Part shown: in pieces, positions 28,851-40,749 of the stretch
Layout of the letters: each line of letters opens with the position of its first letter
Numbering within the stretch: position 1 is the first letter of the stretch
Assembly: GCA_039583875.1 (NCBI GenBank)
Contig: CM077162.1
Span: 165,993,220 to 166,057,219 of the forward strand
DNA from: Platanthera guangdongensis
Taxonomy: Eukaryota; Streptophyta; Magnoliopsida; Asparagales; Orchidaceae
Reading direction: 5' to 3'
DNA: 64,000 nucleotides
Position numbers and translations under genes: made by a program
The notes under the pieces: generated by a model
What the model was told of the DNA's origin: nothing
Database searches by the model: none
The model's input: only the letters and a program-made list of their open reading frames with translations

Positions 28851-30973
28851 ATGGCCCAAAACAGAGACTATACAAGCATCAGACCTCCAGTGTGCAATCT
28901 TAACAAGTTTGTCATCTGGAAGGCAAGAACCAGGTTATACATGAACTCTATTGATGAGGATATATTTTTTGTTATCCTGACAAGTGTACCTCCAGCACTT
29001 GCAGCTTCTACCAACACTTCAACCAACATGACTGCAGTGCCCCCTCCAGAAAACAATGATGCCTACAAGAAATCCAAGATGGCAGATGCTAAGGCAATGA
29101 CTATCTTGGCTTAGACAATGTCAAATGACATATTCCAGAAGGTGGCTGAGTGCACCTCAGCCAAGGCCATTTGGGACTCCCTTAACCAAATGGTAGCTGG
29201 CTTAGCAGATGAGAGAAAAGACAGGAGATCCAATCTCATTTCCCTGTATGAGAACTTCAAAAAGGATGAGACAGAATCAGTTGCTGACATGTACAACAGG
29301 TTGAGTTCAATCATCAATGAACTCAAAACCTTGGATAAGGACATCACCTTGACAGAGGTGAATGATAAGATAATGATGTGCTTCCCTAGCTCTTGGGATT
29401 CCAGAATCTGGTCAATCAAAGAAGCCAGAAGCCTCAATGAGATATCAACTGAGTCTCTACTAGGCAAATTAAAATCCTATGAGCAGCTGATCAAATCAAG
29501 AGAAGCAGCAGAATAGAAGGAAACAACTCCAGTGAGAAAGGAGCACAACATATCCTTCAAAGCATCTGAGGAAAATGAGACATCAACTTCCAATGAGGAA
29601 CTCATGAGCCTCTTTGCTAAAAGGTTCTACAAGATGGCTAGGAAAGATTTTAGAAGGAAATCATCCAGACAGGATGATAAGCCCAAGTATGGCAAGACAC
29701 CAACCAAGGAGGTTGTGTGATTTGGTTGCAGAAAGCCTGGACATTACATCTCTGAATGTCCAGAAAATCAGAAGAAGGAGAAAAACAAAGAAAGAGACTC
29801 CATAAGAAAGCACAACAACAGACCCTCCTCCAGTAAATATAAAAAGAAAGATAAGGGCTTTGTTGCTGAGACTTGGAGTGACACTGAAGAAGAATCATCC
29901 TCTTCCAGCTCAAGTGAAGAAGAGGAAGAAGCAAGATCCAAGGAGGTGTGCCTTATGGCAATTGATGCCTCCAGGAACAATTCTGGATCAGAAGAAGAAT
30001 CTGAAGATGAAGCAGCCTCAGACTCAGAGGCAGATCAGGTTATTTCTAGCTTTGATTTCACTACTGATTTATTTAAAGTTGAATTTAAAGTTATGTGCTT
30101 AGACTTAATCAACTCAGAAAAGGAAATAAAACTCTTAGAGAAGGACTAGGAAATCTTGAATCAGTTAACTCAGAAAACATTAAGCTAACAGATCAATTAA
30201 CTCTAGATAATGAACAAATAATTAAATTAAAATCTGAATTATGTGAGGCCAAACAACTTGAGCAATCTCTCAATGGGAGAAGCCTCAAGCTGATGGACAT
30301 CACAAACACAGTGAATGCCAGATTAAATGGCAAGCTGGGCTTGGGTGCTTCATCAAGTTTACCCCCCATAATAAAGAAAAATATTCTTACAACCCCCATC
30401 AAGTTTATCTCTGCTAAGGGAAAGGAAAAGTTAATAGACAAACCAATGTCAGAAAACAACCCAAGACCCCTAGACAAGAGAAACAGAAAACAGAAAATAG
30501 TTAATAAAAACAAAGTTCAGCAGCATTTGTCGACCTCATATCGACGAAATGTGGCCAGCTCGTCGAACCCAGATCGACGAACGCTGAACGCAAACTTCAG
30601 GTATAATAATTTGTCTAACTGCGATCGACAAACTGTGTATGGTTCGTCGAGTAGAGATCGACGAACTTGGGGCGCAGAAAATGACTATTGTCATTCTCTG
30701 AGCAGAGATCGACGATCTCATCCCTATTCGTCGAACTCTGGTCGACGAACTTACAACAATTTATCGAACCCAGAAAGACCAAACTTAAAATATTTCTCTT
30801 ACAGAAACTCTAAACCAGCTCATAAGACATTTAATCCAGTAGCTGATTGGGTAATTCCACCTAGGAGATATCACCCCTTAGGTTACAAATCTCAGCCTGT
30901 ATTATCAGTTATTTCTAGTTTTTCATTTCAACCAAATCAAGGACCCAAGGTAACCTGGGTCAAGAACAATTGA
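28851..30973 (+). pseudogene. gag: Ty-C gag, three stops and one frameshift
   Basis: The start ATG 28851 matches Ty-B gag. In-frame stops are at 29115 (TAG), 29517 (TAG) and 29718 (TGA, at the first knuckle cysteine position). A frameshift lies near 30130-30150; the frame then continues to TGA 30971-30973. The order is as in Ty-B: UBN2-type core, one CCHC knuckle (first Cys lost to the stop), acidic region, coiled-coil-like region, then an Arg-rich segment encoded by the motif array at 30525-30770. Both TAGs lie where Ty-B has glutamine. Confidence 0.88.
30525..30770 (+). repeat. Motif array inside Ty-C gag coding sequence
   Basis: TCGTCGAA and GATCGACGAA half-sites are repeated within the open frame and encode SSNPDRRT-like peptides. 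The layout equals that of Ty-B (7017-7245), but the half-sites carry the family 3 variant (GAA instead of GAT). Confidence 0.82.
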
Positions 30974-30993
30974 GTTTTGTTTTTTCATTGCAG
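30950..30993 (+). other. Gag-pol junction segment with splice-like borders, Ty-C (44 nt)
   Basis: AAG^GTAACC opens and a T-rich TTTTTTCATTGCAG^GTA closes the segment; the gag TGA is inside. Gag is in frame 2 and pol in frame 1. Omission of 44 nt links them at codon boundaries. The acceptor tract is strong by plant standards, but the length is very short. Confidence 0.42.
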
Positions 30994-33900
30994 GTACAGG
31001 TGAAGAGTTGTCCAAGGGTAAGTCAGACATGGTACTTGGACAGTGGTTGCTCCAAACACATGATAGGCAGCAAGGGCAATCTATCCAATTACAAGCCCAA
31101 GCTAGGACCAAAGGTGATTTTTGGAGATGCAAACAGTGGCCAATCAGAAGGATATGGGATAGTGAAGATTGGATCAGTGACCTTCAAGAAAGTAACATAT
31201 GTAAGAGGACTTAAACATAACCTAATTTCCATAAGTCAATTATGTGATGAAGGTTATCAGGTACACTTTAACTCTACTTCCTGTTCTATTATCAATAATG
31301 GAAACCAAACTGTTTTAATTGGACTTAGACAAGGCAATATATATCTAGTAGATTTTATTTCTGCCACAACTGATGTTTGTTTACTCAATATCACTAGTAA
31401 TCAAAATGAGTTATGGCAAAAAATATTAGGGCATGTAAACCTTAAGAATATATCTAGGTTATCTAAAGACAACCTTGTTAGAGGTTTACCTTCTGGCCCC
31501 TACAAGAAGGAAAGCCTATGTAGGGCTTGTCAATTAGGCAAGCAAACCAAAATTAGTTTTAAATCCATTAATAAAAGTGATTCACCTAGGATATTGTATT
31601 TGCTTCATGTGGATCTATTTGGACCCATTGCAGTGCAAAGCCTAGGAGGGAAGTCTTATACTTTAGTGATTGTTGATGACTTCTCTAGATTCAGTTGGGT
31701 AGCCTTTCTGAGAGCTAAGTCAGATACATTCAAGGTTCTTACAGATTTTCTCAAGACCATACAGATTGAGTTCTCTACTCATGTTGCATTGATCAGAAGT
31801 GATCATGGCACAGAGTTTGAGTCTCTTCTTATGCATGAGTTCTGTGAGAAGGAAGGTATCAGGCAGTGCTTCTCAGCTCCTAGAACTCCCCAACAAAATG
31901 GGGTAGCAGAAAGGAAAAATAGGACACTCATTGAATCTGCGGCCACATTGTTGGCAGATGCTTATATGCCTCTATCCTTTTGGGCAGAAGCTGTAAACAC
32001 TGCTAATTATGTCCTGAATAGAAGCCTTATACATAAACTGAAAAATAAGACCCCCTATGAATTACTTAAAGGGAAGAACCCTAAAATCACATACTTTAAA
32101 GTTTTTGGTTGTATTTGTTACATTCACACAAATAACAAAAGATACATTAGAAAGTTTGAGGCTAAGGCTGAAGAAGGGACTTTTCTTGGATATTCCCAAG
32201 TAAGCAAGGCTTATAGGGTTTTTAATATATCCACCCTTAAAATTGAAGAATCTGTTCATGTATCTTTTGATGAAGCTAACATGTCTTATAAGGAGAAAGA
32301 GATTTCTACCAATAGCTTCTTGCAGGTTCCACCACTGTGTGAGTCTATGGATGGACTAAACCTTACCCAAGAGGTATCAACTCATCCTTCTCCACAGTTG
32401 CTGAAGATAGTGAAGAAGAACTTCAAGTGGAAACAGTTGAACTTCCCTCAACAGCTAGTACCATTCCTCAAGAGGAATTAAATACAGAAGCTGTTGCTCA
32501 ACCAACTCCACCAACTGATCTTGTCACACTTAGAGATCACCCCAGATCTCAAGTGATTGGAGACATTTCAGTGGGTGTACAGACAAAGCATCAACTCAAC
32601 CAAGACTTGATGCATGCATGTTTTCTCTCTCAAATTGAACCTCTCACCATCCATGAAGCAGACCAAGATCCCCACTGGATCATTGCAATGTATGAGGAAA
32701 TAAATTAGTTTGAGAGATGTAGAGTTTGAGATTTGGTTCCAAGACCCCATAACTACCCAGTTATTGGAACCAAATGGGACTATAGGAACAAATTGGATGC
32801 CCAAGGGAACATAGTGAGAAACAAGGCTAGGCTTGTTGCTCAAGGCTACAGGCAAGAGGAAGGAATTGATTATGATCAAACCTTTGTCCCTATTGCAAGG
32901 TTAGAGGCCATAAGAATATTCTTGGCCTATGCAGCTCACAGGAGATTCAAGGTGTTCCAAATGGATGTCAAGAGTGCATTTCTGAATGGAGTACTTCAAG
33001 AAGAGGTTTATGTAGAACAACCTCCATGTTTTATCTCTCCAACTCAACCCTCTTTTGTTTTTAAATTGCATAAAGCTCTCTATGGTTTAAAGAAAGCTCC
33101 AAGAGCATGGTATGAGACCTTAGCAAGCTTTCTTTTAGAGCATAAATTTACAAGAGGAATCATAGATAAAACTCTTTTCACTAGACATCATAAGCACCAA
33201 ATTTTGTTAGTACAAATATATATGGATGACATCATTTTTGGGTCTACTGATCCCAAATTATGCAAGAGGTTTGATGACCTCATGCATTCTAAATTTGAGA
33301 TGAGTAGCATGGGTGAGCTTTCCTACTTCCTTGATATCCAAGTGAAGCAGCTCCCTGATGGTATCTCTCTCTCCCAAGCTAAGTATGCTAAAGAGCTTAT
33401 TAAGAAGTTTGGGATGGGTGATGCTTCAGGAATGAAAACACCTATGGCTACTAATGCTGTTGTGGATTCTGATGTAGCAGGGAAACCTGTAGAGCAAAAA
33501 ACATTATAGGGCAATTGTTGGATCCCTATTATACCTAACAGCTAGCAGACCTGATATAATGTTTGTCACATGCCTTTGTGCTAGGTTCCAAGTGAACCCT
33601 AAAGAATCTCACCTTATTTTCCTAAAAAGAATTTTGAGATTTATAAAGAGTTGTCCTAATCTAGGACTCTGGTATCCTGCAGAGTCAGAGTTTGAGTTAA
33701 CTGGATACTCAAATGCTGACTATGCTGGATGTAGAGTGGACAGGAAGAGTACCTCTGGAACATGCCAGTTCCTGGGTATGAGACTTATCTCCTGGTTTTG
33801 TAAAAAGCAGACATCTGTGTCTACATCAACTGCAGAAGCAGAATACATGGCTGCTGGCAGCTGTTGTTCACAGATGCTATGGATACAAAATCAACTCCTA

Positions 33901-34173
33901 CACTATGGTGTCAACTTAAATAATTCAACACTATTTTGTGATAATACTAGTGCTATTGCTATAGCACAGAATCTAGTTCACTATTCTAGGACTAAGCATA
34001 TTGAAATACGACATCATTTCATTAAAGACAATGTAGACAAAAAGAAAATTAACTTGATCTATATTCCTACTGATTTACAGAGAGCAGACATTTTCACCAA
34101 GCCCTTGGATGAGAAAACCCATCTGTTCTTTATAAATCAACTGGGAATGATTAATGGAGAAGAGTTAAATTAG
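30994..34173 (+). pseudogene. pol: Ty-C pol polyprotein, stops and two frameshifts
   Basis: The first part runs open from the junction to TAA near 32480. It holds protease [13 protein letters not shown], the pre-integrase domain and integrase (D in HVDLFGP, D in RSDHGTEF, E in [11 protein letters not shown]). A frameshift near 32430-32480 leads into RT, which has stops at 32706 (TAG) and about 32730 (TGA). The RT motif is YMDD instead of YVDD. A second frameshift lies in an A-run near 33500, and the RNase H frame (33510-34173, with STAEAEYMA) ends at TAG 34173. It is close to Ty-B pol throughout. Confidence 0.9.
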
Positions 34174-34177
34174 TTTC

Positions 34178-34470
34178 TGTCTGCATTTGACGAATTTTCC
34201 TAGAGTTCGTCGAACGGAGTTCGACGAATTAGGGAAAGTTTGAGAGATTCTCATCGAACGGAGATCGACGGAATTCTCTGTGTGGAAACAATTTTCGTCG
34301 ACCGGAGATCGACGAACTTTGCTTCAGAAGACGTTTCGTCGAACGGAGTTCGACGAACGGTTTTTGATTCTTCTGGATGAGATCGACGAATTATTTGTCT
34401 ATAACTAATTTCGTCGAGCTCAGTTCGAAGAATTGTTTTCTTTTCGTGGAACGGAGATTGTCGATTCATA
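34178..34470. repeat. Motif array between Ty-C pol and ORF3
   Basis: TTCGTCGAAC and GTTCGACGAA half-sites occur as inverted pairs. The pair at 34206-34228 is perfect, with 10-bp arms around a 3-nt loop GGA. The array lies where families 1 and 2 have theirs. A clear TATA box is lacking; ATATAT at about 34480 is a weak candidate. Confidence 0.85.
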
Positions 34471-34546
34471 TTCTGAAAACAATATATCTAGGTTTTCTTC
34501 GACCTCCGTCCCGCGCTTTCAGTTCTTTTGTTCTTGATCGCCGTTT

Positions 34547-34565
34547 TTCTCTGCGTTTCTTGCAG
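34547..34565 (+). promoter_or_regulatory. Splice-acceptor-like site before Ty-C ORF3
   Basis: A pyrimidine-rich tract ends TTTCTTGCAG^GTCATCAATG. It resembles the site before Ty-B ORF3. The ATG just after it (34573) is in another frame from ORF3, so a small indel probably separates it from the ORF3 frame. Confidence 0.38.
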
Positions 34566-34603
34566 GTCATCAATGACGATTCCTAGCAAGCAACTTAGCA
34601 GTA

Positions 34604-37353
34604 ATGAAGTTCAACACCGGATTCGATATGGATTTCGACTCTTTCCAACATTCTGACCCCATCTTTATCTATATCTTGGAATTACTAGAAGAACAGGGTC
34701 TCAAAGATTTCATGACAAGAAGTATTAAACTACACGGAACTGAGATTCGAGAATGGGTGTATACATCTACAGTTTCTGAGGAAAATGTTCTGACAGGCAA
34801 TATCGAGAGTACTGTTGTTTCATTGTCTCCCGCGACTCTTTTTGAGATTTTTGGTTTGTTCAACGGAGAAGATGATATGGAAATGGATTCTGAAGAATTC
34901 AGTTATATGCTAAAGTTAATGGGATTTTCAGGAAGCAACCCTAACAAATTGTTGAAGAAGCAGCAGTCCGCCGCCTACCAGTTTCTGGCAGACATTGTCG
35001 GAAAAATACTGATGGGTAAGCATTCAGCACATGATTACATTACCCGCCATCAGTTTCTTATCATGTGTGCAGTGGTGAATAAGCGTTTTGTTGATTGGAG
35101 TAAGATTTTCTTCGAGTTGATTAAGAAGAAGAATAACAAGAAAGAGGTCTGCTTCGACAGAATTTTGGGAATTTTTCTTCAGGAGAAGGCTGGTGAATTA
35201 ATGGTCTCCCCGACCATTTTCATCAATGTCAGCAAGCGCCTCACCTGCGCCTTGTTTGTCAGATGGGAGAGGACTATCTCCAAGCCCTCCAAGGCTTCCT
35301 CCTCTTACATCCCTACTTCAGAGAGCACCAGGGCTGTAAAGGCCGCTCCCCTCCCTGCTGAAGAGATCCATCCCCGTCCACCATCTCTTCCAGCAAAGAA
35401 GCCTCCTCATGTGCCTACTCATCCTTCATCTCCACCTCTAGACATCACAAACTTTCCATCTCCACCTCCATCTTCCCCTCTGCAAGTTAATCAACAACCC
35501 ACGCCTCTAGCTTCACCTCATGAGACATCTATTCCTACACCTCCTCAGTCTCCTCTTCCCCCTCATTTGTCAACCATTCCATCTTACAACATACCCATAG
35601 ACACCATCATGCCAGATGCCCCCATTCCATCTGTTATTCCACCCTCTATTCCATCCTCTTCCCCTTCCCCATTTGATCCATCTACCATCATATCCTTGCT
35701 CACTCCCCTCATCAAATCTCTCATCCAAGAGGCCATTACACCTCTTGTGACTTCCATCAATTCTTTATCTGCACAAGTTTCTCTTCTCTCTGCTGCCCCC
35801 TCTTCATTCAGGGGCCTGGCTCTAGGTCCTCCTGAACCCAAGCAGGGGGAGATGCTCAGTGATGAAGTTGCAGCAGATGCAGCAGCAGCAGTAGTTCTCT
35901 CTATAGCAGATGCAGATTCAGATGAAGATGCAGATTTTGATTCTGAGATGATTGAATTAATTCAATTTATGGACACTGACCTTGATTTAGATGAGTCAGT
36001 TGAGCAAATAAAACCTGTTGGTGATTTCTATTTAAATCCCACAGTAAATTTGTCTGTTTTATTGAGTAGTTTTGATACAGCTTTTATGCAATTTCTTCCA
36101 GCTGACTTTACTAAGCCAAGTTTGGCTATTGTACCCTACACCTCTCCAGTTAGTCCAGCAGTTGCTAAGCAACTCTGTGACAGTTTTGCTCCTCTAGTTG
36201 TTGCTCCATCATCTTTAGTCATTCCAGAAGATACTTCAGTACCAGTTTCAGTACCAAGTTTTGTTATGGATGACTCTCCCCTACCAGATTTAGATGAGCT
36301 TATCCAGCTGACATTGAAGAAGAGAATAAGGCAGTAGCTGATAGCTCTGTCCCCAGTGTTTCTATTTCCTGTACAGTTACTTCCTCTCCTGTTGCTGATA
36401 CTCCAATTCCTGAACCTTCTGCCCCTCCTCCAGAAAAAGTTGTTATTTCTGATAAAGCTTTAAAAGCTTTGGATGCCTTATATGATAATCCTCAGGATTC
36501 AGATTCATAAGAAGATGATGATGATGATGACTCAGATGAAGATGCTACCAGTAAGAAAAAGAAGATGTTATCAATGAAAAGGAGGGCTCCTCCTCCTCCA
36601 GCTCTTAAGCCAAATCCCACTGCAGACACCCCTTACTACATTCTGCACAATGTTACACCATATAAGGGAATGCCAGCATGGATGTGGCTATCCAAGAACC
36701 AACAGAAGGATAGGAAGAGAAGCAGGAGATACTCTCCTCCCCTAATGCACAGGTATAGGAAGGATCCTCCTCCTCCACCTCCAGCAGCTGGTGCCAGTGG
36801 CTCTAGCTCCCAGAGATCTGCCCCCATGCATACATATCAGAGACAGTCAGGGAGATCATCTAGAAGCAGCCAGCAGAGGTACCCCTCCTCAGGTAATCAG
36901 CACCAAACAACATCAGTAGTAAAGGCAACAAAGTTCTGAAGTTCAAAAAGTTGAAAGTCCAAAAAGGCCATACTCTCCTCCAGTTCCTTTTGAAGATCCT
37001 GAAACTGCAAATTCTGCAAAAATGGTCAGATTCTAGGAACTAATTGGACTATCCTTGATTAATAAAGCCAAGGCTTAAGGAAAAGATACATCAGGCTTAA
37101 CAACATTGTCAAAGTACAGAAAATAATAGCTGAAAAGGTTTGACAAAGGCAATAAATTGTTTAATGTTGATGACTATATGAAACTTCATCCTGAAGCAGT
37201 TATCCCAGAGCTACATCATTGAATATTATTGGGGCAGCTGATATGACTATGACAATGGCTCAGGCTTCAAATCCAATGAGAGAAATCATCTTTAAAAAGC
37301 CAGGAGAGTAGACAGCAGAAGACAGGTCCAAGCAGAAGAATCCAAAGAAGTAA
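34604..37353 (+). pseudogene. Ty-C ORF3 (Sirevirus extra ORF), decayed
   Basis: It is open from ATG 34604 to TAG at 36337. A frameshift near 36330 and several stops follow (36508 and from 36937 on), yet segments homologous to the end of Ty-B ORF3 continue to about 37353: TPYYILHN, PPVPFEDPE, DDYMKLHPEAV. The N-terminal ~230 residues are the same domain as in Ty-B, followed by a Pro/Ser-rich region, an acidic region and a Pro-rich/Ser-Arg part. No signal peptide or membrane helix is visible. Confidence 0.82.
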
Positions 37354-37538
37354 TCTTCTTGTTGTTTCAATTTCTGTTTGTTTTTGTTTTTCAAACTATG
37401 CTATCTGTTTAAATAAAGTTGTGTATATATATATATCTGTTGCATGTGTTGGTAATTCTCTGCCAGATATATCTCTTTTCTTTCTTTGTTTTCCTGTCTG
37501 TTTCTATTTTGAGTCTCTGTTAGTGACCTCACCCAAAT

Positions 37539-37548
37539 AGGGGGAGAT
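37539..37548 (+). other. Polypurine tract, Ty-C
   Basis: AGGGGGAGAT follows CCCAAAT and abuts the 3' LTR. Confidence 0.92.
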
Positions 37549-39502
37549 TGTTGGATCCCTAGTTGATTTGGGCTACGTTCACTGACTTAGGATGTGACCC
37601 ATCATGTATAGCCAGGGTCAAGTTTATGTCCTAGAGTTTAGATCAAGTCATTAGTGTCAACTTCAGAGTGACCAGCTATCAACAATACCTTCAGAAACTC
37701 CAGACTTAGAGGATTTCAAGATTAAGTAAAGTGAGTTCGACGTTCGTTGAACTCAGCTCGACGAAAGGTATTCTGCGCTCGACGATTGTGAGACAATTCT
37801 GTGTGCTGAGCTCGATGATCTTAGTTCTTTGTTCAACGAAGCTTGAGTTTCTACTTTAAGCCAAAGTCAGGACAACTACAGAATTTTTCTAAGTGCAGCT
37901 TCAAGCTTTGGTCGACGAATTAGATTCTGAGCTCGACAAACTTGGACCTCAAGTTCCCAACTTCTCAGGTCGACGAAGTCAACTTCTCAGGTCGACAAAT
38001 GTTGTACTCTACTCGATGAATTCTGAACTCAGAGTATTTGTGTCGACACTTAGGGCATGTGTTGACACCAGACAATTTGTGTCGACACTAGAGGATTTGT
38101 GTCGACACCAGTACTTCAGTCAACACTAACTCATGTCGACACCAAAAGATTTGAGTCGACGCCAAGATCAATCAGTCGACACCAACTTATGTCGACACAG
38201 AATATCAGCAGTTGCAAAATTTTGACTAAGTCCAGAACTGTTCTCAGCTCGACGAATTTGGATCTTAGTTCGACGAATACTGTCTGACAGTAATAGTCAT
38301 CAGCTCAACGAATTTTGGTTGTCTGTTCGGCGAATGAAGATTGTATGGTCGACGAACTCTCTCAAGCTCAGCTCGACGAACTCAAGCTCAGCTCGACGAA
38401 CTCAAACTCAGCTCGATGAATTGTGTTCTTCGTTCGACGATTCCAGACTAGTTCTTCTTCAGTTTCCCGTCCTGTTTCTTGGCGATGATTCCGGAGTTAT
38501 TAATTCCAGATCTTCTCGGAATGTTACCGTTACAATGCGCATTGACTATGGATTATTACATGCCATTTTTCCATGTGACAGTTGAGGAAATTATTGATTG
38601 TCGCATCTTTCCAAGGCCAACTGCAATTACTGCTCAACATTCAAATTTTCGAATGATCTTCAGTCAGTAAGAGATCATCAAAAAAGTGCAGTAAGAAAAA
38701 GAACAAGAAAGAACGACTAGTACAGAGAGCAATACACACAATCAGACAGACAATTAGATTGCACAGAAGAACAATCATACTCAAATCAAAAGTTCTACTG
38801 CAATCAGCCTTGACCAGAGAACAACTTCATCAAGAAGAAGAAGAAGAACAATCAAATTCTATCAAGAGTCTTCTCCCTTCAATTCTCAGGACTACTTCAA
38901 AGGACAACAAATCTCAATCTGTCAAAGGAGTTCCTGAAACAATTTCTGGTCCAGGCATTCTAGGTCTTTGAAGACCTATCACCCAGAAGCAGTGCTCCAG
39001 CATTCCTGATACATTCAAGATCTCAGGGGGAGCAAAAGCTGCTAACATCAATCCACAAGTCTTCTCAGTTGTTATTGAGAAAGAGAAGATCTCATCACCC
39101 TTCTTTCCAATTCATGTACAGGGTTTTAAATCCCTTGAAAATTATTTTGGTTGCAGGTCTCCTTCCAAAAGACTTGAGGTTTTGGTTTTTGAGCACCTGA
39201 ATAAAAGCTTATTGGTGTCAGACACCTGATCAAAAACCTGAGTGGATTCCTACCAGGGTGGTAGAAGAGTGGATGTACCCAGGTTGGGGAACCACTATAA
39301 AATTCTTGTGTCGTCTGGTTGCTCTTATTTTTGTTTTGGCTGTGTTGTTCTGTGATTAATAGGTTGCTGTGCTTAGTTTATTTTATTTGCTGACTTGTTC
39401 ACCTAGGCTTACAACAAAAGTTGTAAAAAGTTTGAAGTAAGCACAATACTCTATTCACCCCCCCCCCCCTTTAGAGTATTTCAGATCTAACCTGCACTTT
39501 CA
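37549..39502 (+). repeat. Ty-C 3' LTR (1,954 bp)
   Basis: It starts TGTTGGATCCC and ends TGCACTTTCA. It is the complete copy, so it shows what the 5' LTR lacks (the equivalent of 37549-37827). The motif array spans 37735-38445. The likely right target duplication is AGTAG at 39503-39507; its partner is outside the window. Confidence 0.94.
37735..38445. repeat. Mixed motif array in Ty-C 3' LTR
   Basis: TCGACGAA half-sites flank a central block of GTGTCGACAC palindromes (about 38040-38200), as in the 5' LTR. Several sites are altered at the CpG. Confidence 0.86.
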
Positions 39503-40120
39503 AGTAGCCCTACTGTGGAGAAGAATTGAACGGGATCAGTTTAAACTTGGCTTGGGTTGAGGAACCTGGAGGGAAAAATCACTCCAATCTGAGGGGTGAG
39601 AGGGATTTACATCCTCTATCAAGACCGAAAAAACTAAAACGATAGCGAAATTTCAACTTACATGCGCAGAAATTCTGGGAGCCTCCGACGATCGGTGAGG
39701 AAACCCTACCGGCACCGCTCGTCGTGGACTTCCAAAGAGGGAGAAGATGTCTACTGAGGGTGTAGAGGGTGGCAGAAGCTTCGCTTCAAGGCTGGGAGGT
39801 GAGGAGGAAAGACAGTTTCGTTTCCGCACGGGTTTGGGATCAATCAGGAGAAAAGGAAAATAAATCGCGATAAGAGGGGGGGGGGGGGCGGGGGGGGTTT
39901 GCGGGCTTTAACAGAGTGGCGAACTGGAAAAAGTTACAAAAACTGCTTATGGGGTCCAATCGACGCCGCCTTTTGAGATGCATTTGTGATTTCACTTTAA
40001 TAACAAAAATGTCATTCCATTTTTAAACTCTAAGATAAATTTAAAATACACCGCCCTCGCCCTAATAGTTAAAAATCGTCGAACACAAACTCAACGAATA
40101 GAATTAATCCACTAATTACA
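39503..40120 (-). other. Non-repeat-like stretch, possible 5' end of a host gene on the minus strand
   Basis: No transposon domain is visible. Read on the minus strand it looks like a plant promoter and leader: an AT-rich part, a C/T-rich leader, then a GCAT^GTAAGT donor-like site near 39663 followed by T-rich sequence. A G-run lies at 39876-39898. No convincing reading frame exists, so the gene idea is weak. Ty-C inserted at 39502/39503. Confidence 0.25.
39876..39898 (+). repeat. Poly-G tract
   Basis: A run of about 22 G with one C. The length is uncertain because such runs are prone to sequencing error. Confidence 0.7.
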
Positions 40121-40125
40121 GCGAA

Positions 40126-40157
40126 ACTCAAGCCTTTATCCCACTATAGTGGGGTTG
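40126..40157 (-). mobile_element. RTE LINE 3' tail fragment
   Basis: On the minus strand this ends ...GGGATAAAGGCTTGAGT, the tail typical of plant RTE LINEs; compare 44480-44505 on the plus strand. It contains the palindrome CCCACTATAGTGGG. Only about 30 bp remain, abutting gypsy sequence. Confidence 0.5.
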
Positions 40158-40162
40158 GTTGG

Positions 40163-40749
40163 GAGGTTTATGCGATCGTCCAGTCATCACGATACTGGAG
40201 ACACTACATCCTTCCCCGGGAGTTCGTTCTCTATTCGGACCACCAGGCGCTTAGGTACTTAGATTCCCAGAAGAAGTTGGGGCATCAGCATGCGAAATGG
40301 GTTGAGTATCTCCAGGATTTCTACTATATTCTCAAACATCGCGCTGGTGTTGAGAACAAACCCGCTGATGCGTTGAGTCGGTGGGTCACCCTTCTGCAGA
40401 CCCTGAGAGCCCACGTGGACGGACTTGAGCAATTTATTGCTGCTTACCCAGGTTGTCCGGACTTCGCTGAGACATACGCAACTTTATCCCGAGACCCACC
40501 TCAGCCTGTCACGGCTTCCAGATTTGGGAAGGTTACCTTTATCAGGGCTCCCACATATGCATCCCCAACACATCATACAGTGACTATCTCATTTGGGAGC
40601 TTCATGCGGGCGGAGCCGCCGAGCATTTTGACAGGGATAAGTCCATAGCTATCGTCGAGGATAGATTTTATTGGCCGGGCCTGAAGAGGGATGTGGCCAG
40701 AGTTGTCCGGCATTGTCGTACATGTCAGACTGCGAAGGGAACTAAATAA
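40163..40749 (+). pseudogene. pol: Gypsy RNase H end and integrase zinc domain
   Basis: The reading begins inside RNase H (EVYAIVQ...YSDHQALRYL, about 30 residues on GHQHAKWVEYLQ) and ends with DALSR. A frameshift near 40550 leads into the H-H-C-C zinc domain of integrase (H...H...CRTCQ), which ends at TAA 40747. Confidence 0.8.

Larger units (their letters stand above)
27050..39502 (+). mobile_element. Ty-C: Sirevirus-type copia retrotransposon, family 3, 5' LTR truncated in window
   Basis: It has a 5' LTR (last ~1,670 bp), primer site, gag, pol, ORF3, polypurine tract and 3' LTR. It is the most decayed Sirevirus here, with both stops and frameshifts in gag, pol and ORF3. The LTRs differ at about 80 of 1,670 positions by eye. 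The first ~280 bp of the 5' LTR are missing and the solo gypsy LTR abuts the break. The simplest reading is that everything left of 27050 was inserted into this LTR and that its start lies outside the window. Confidence 0.92.
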
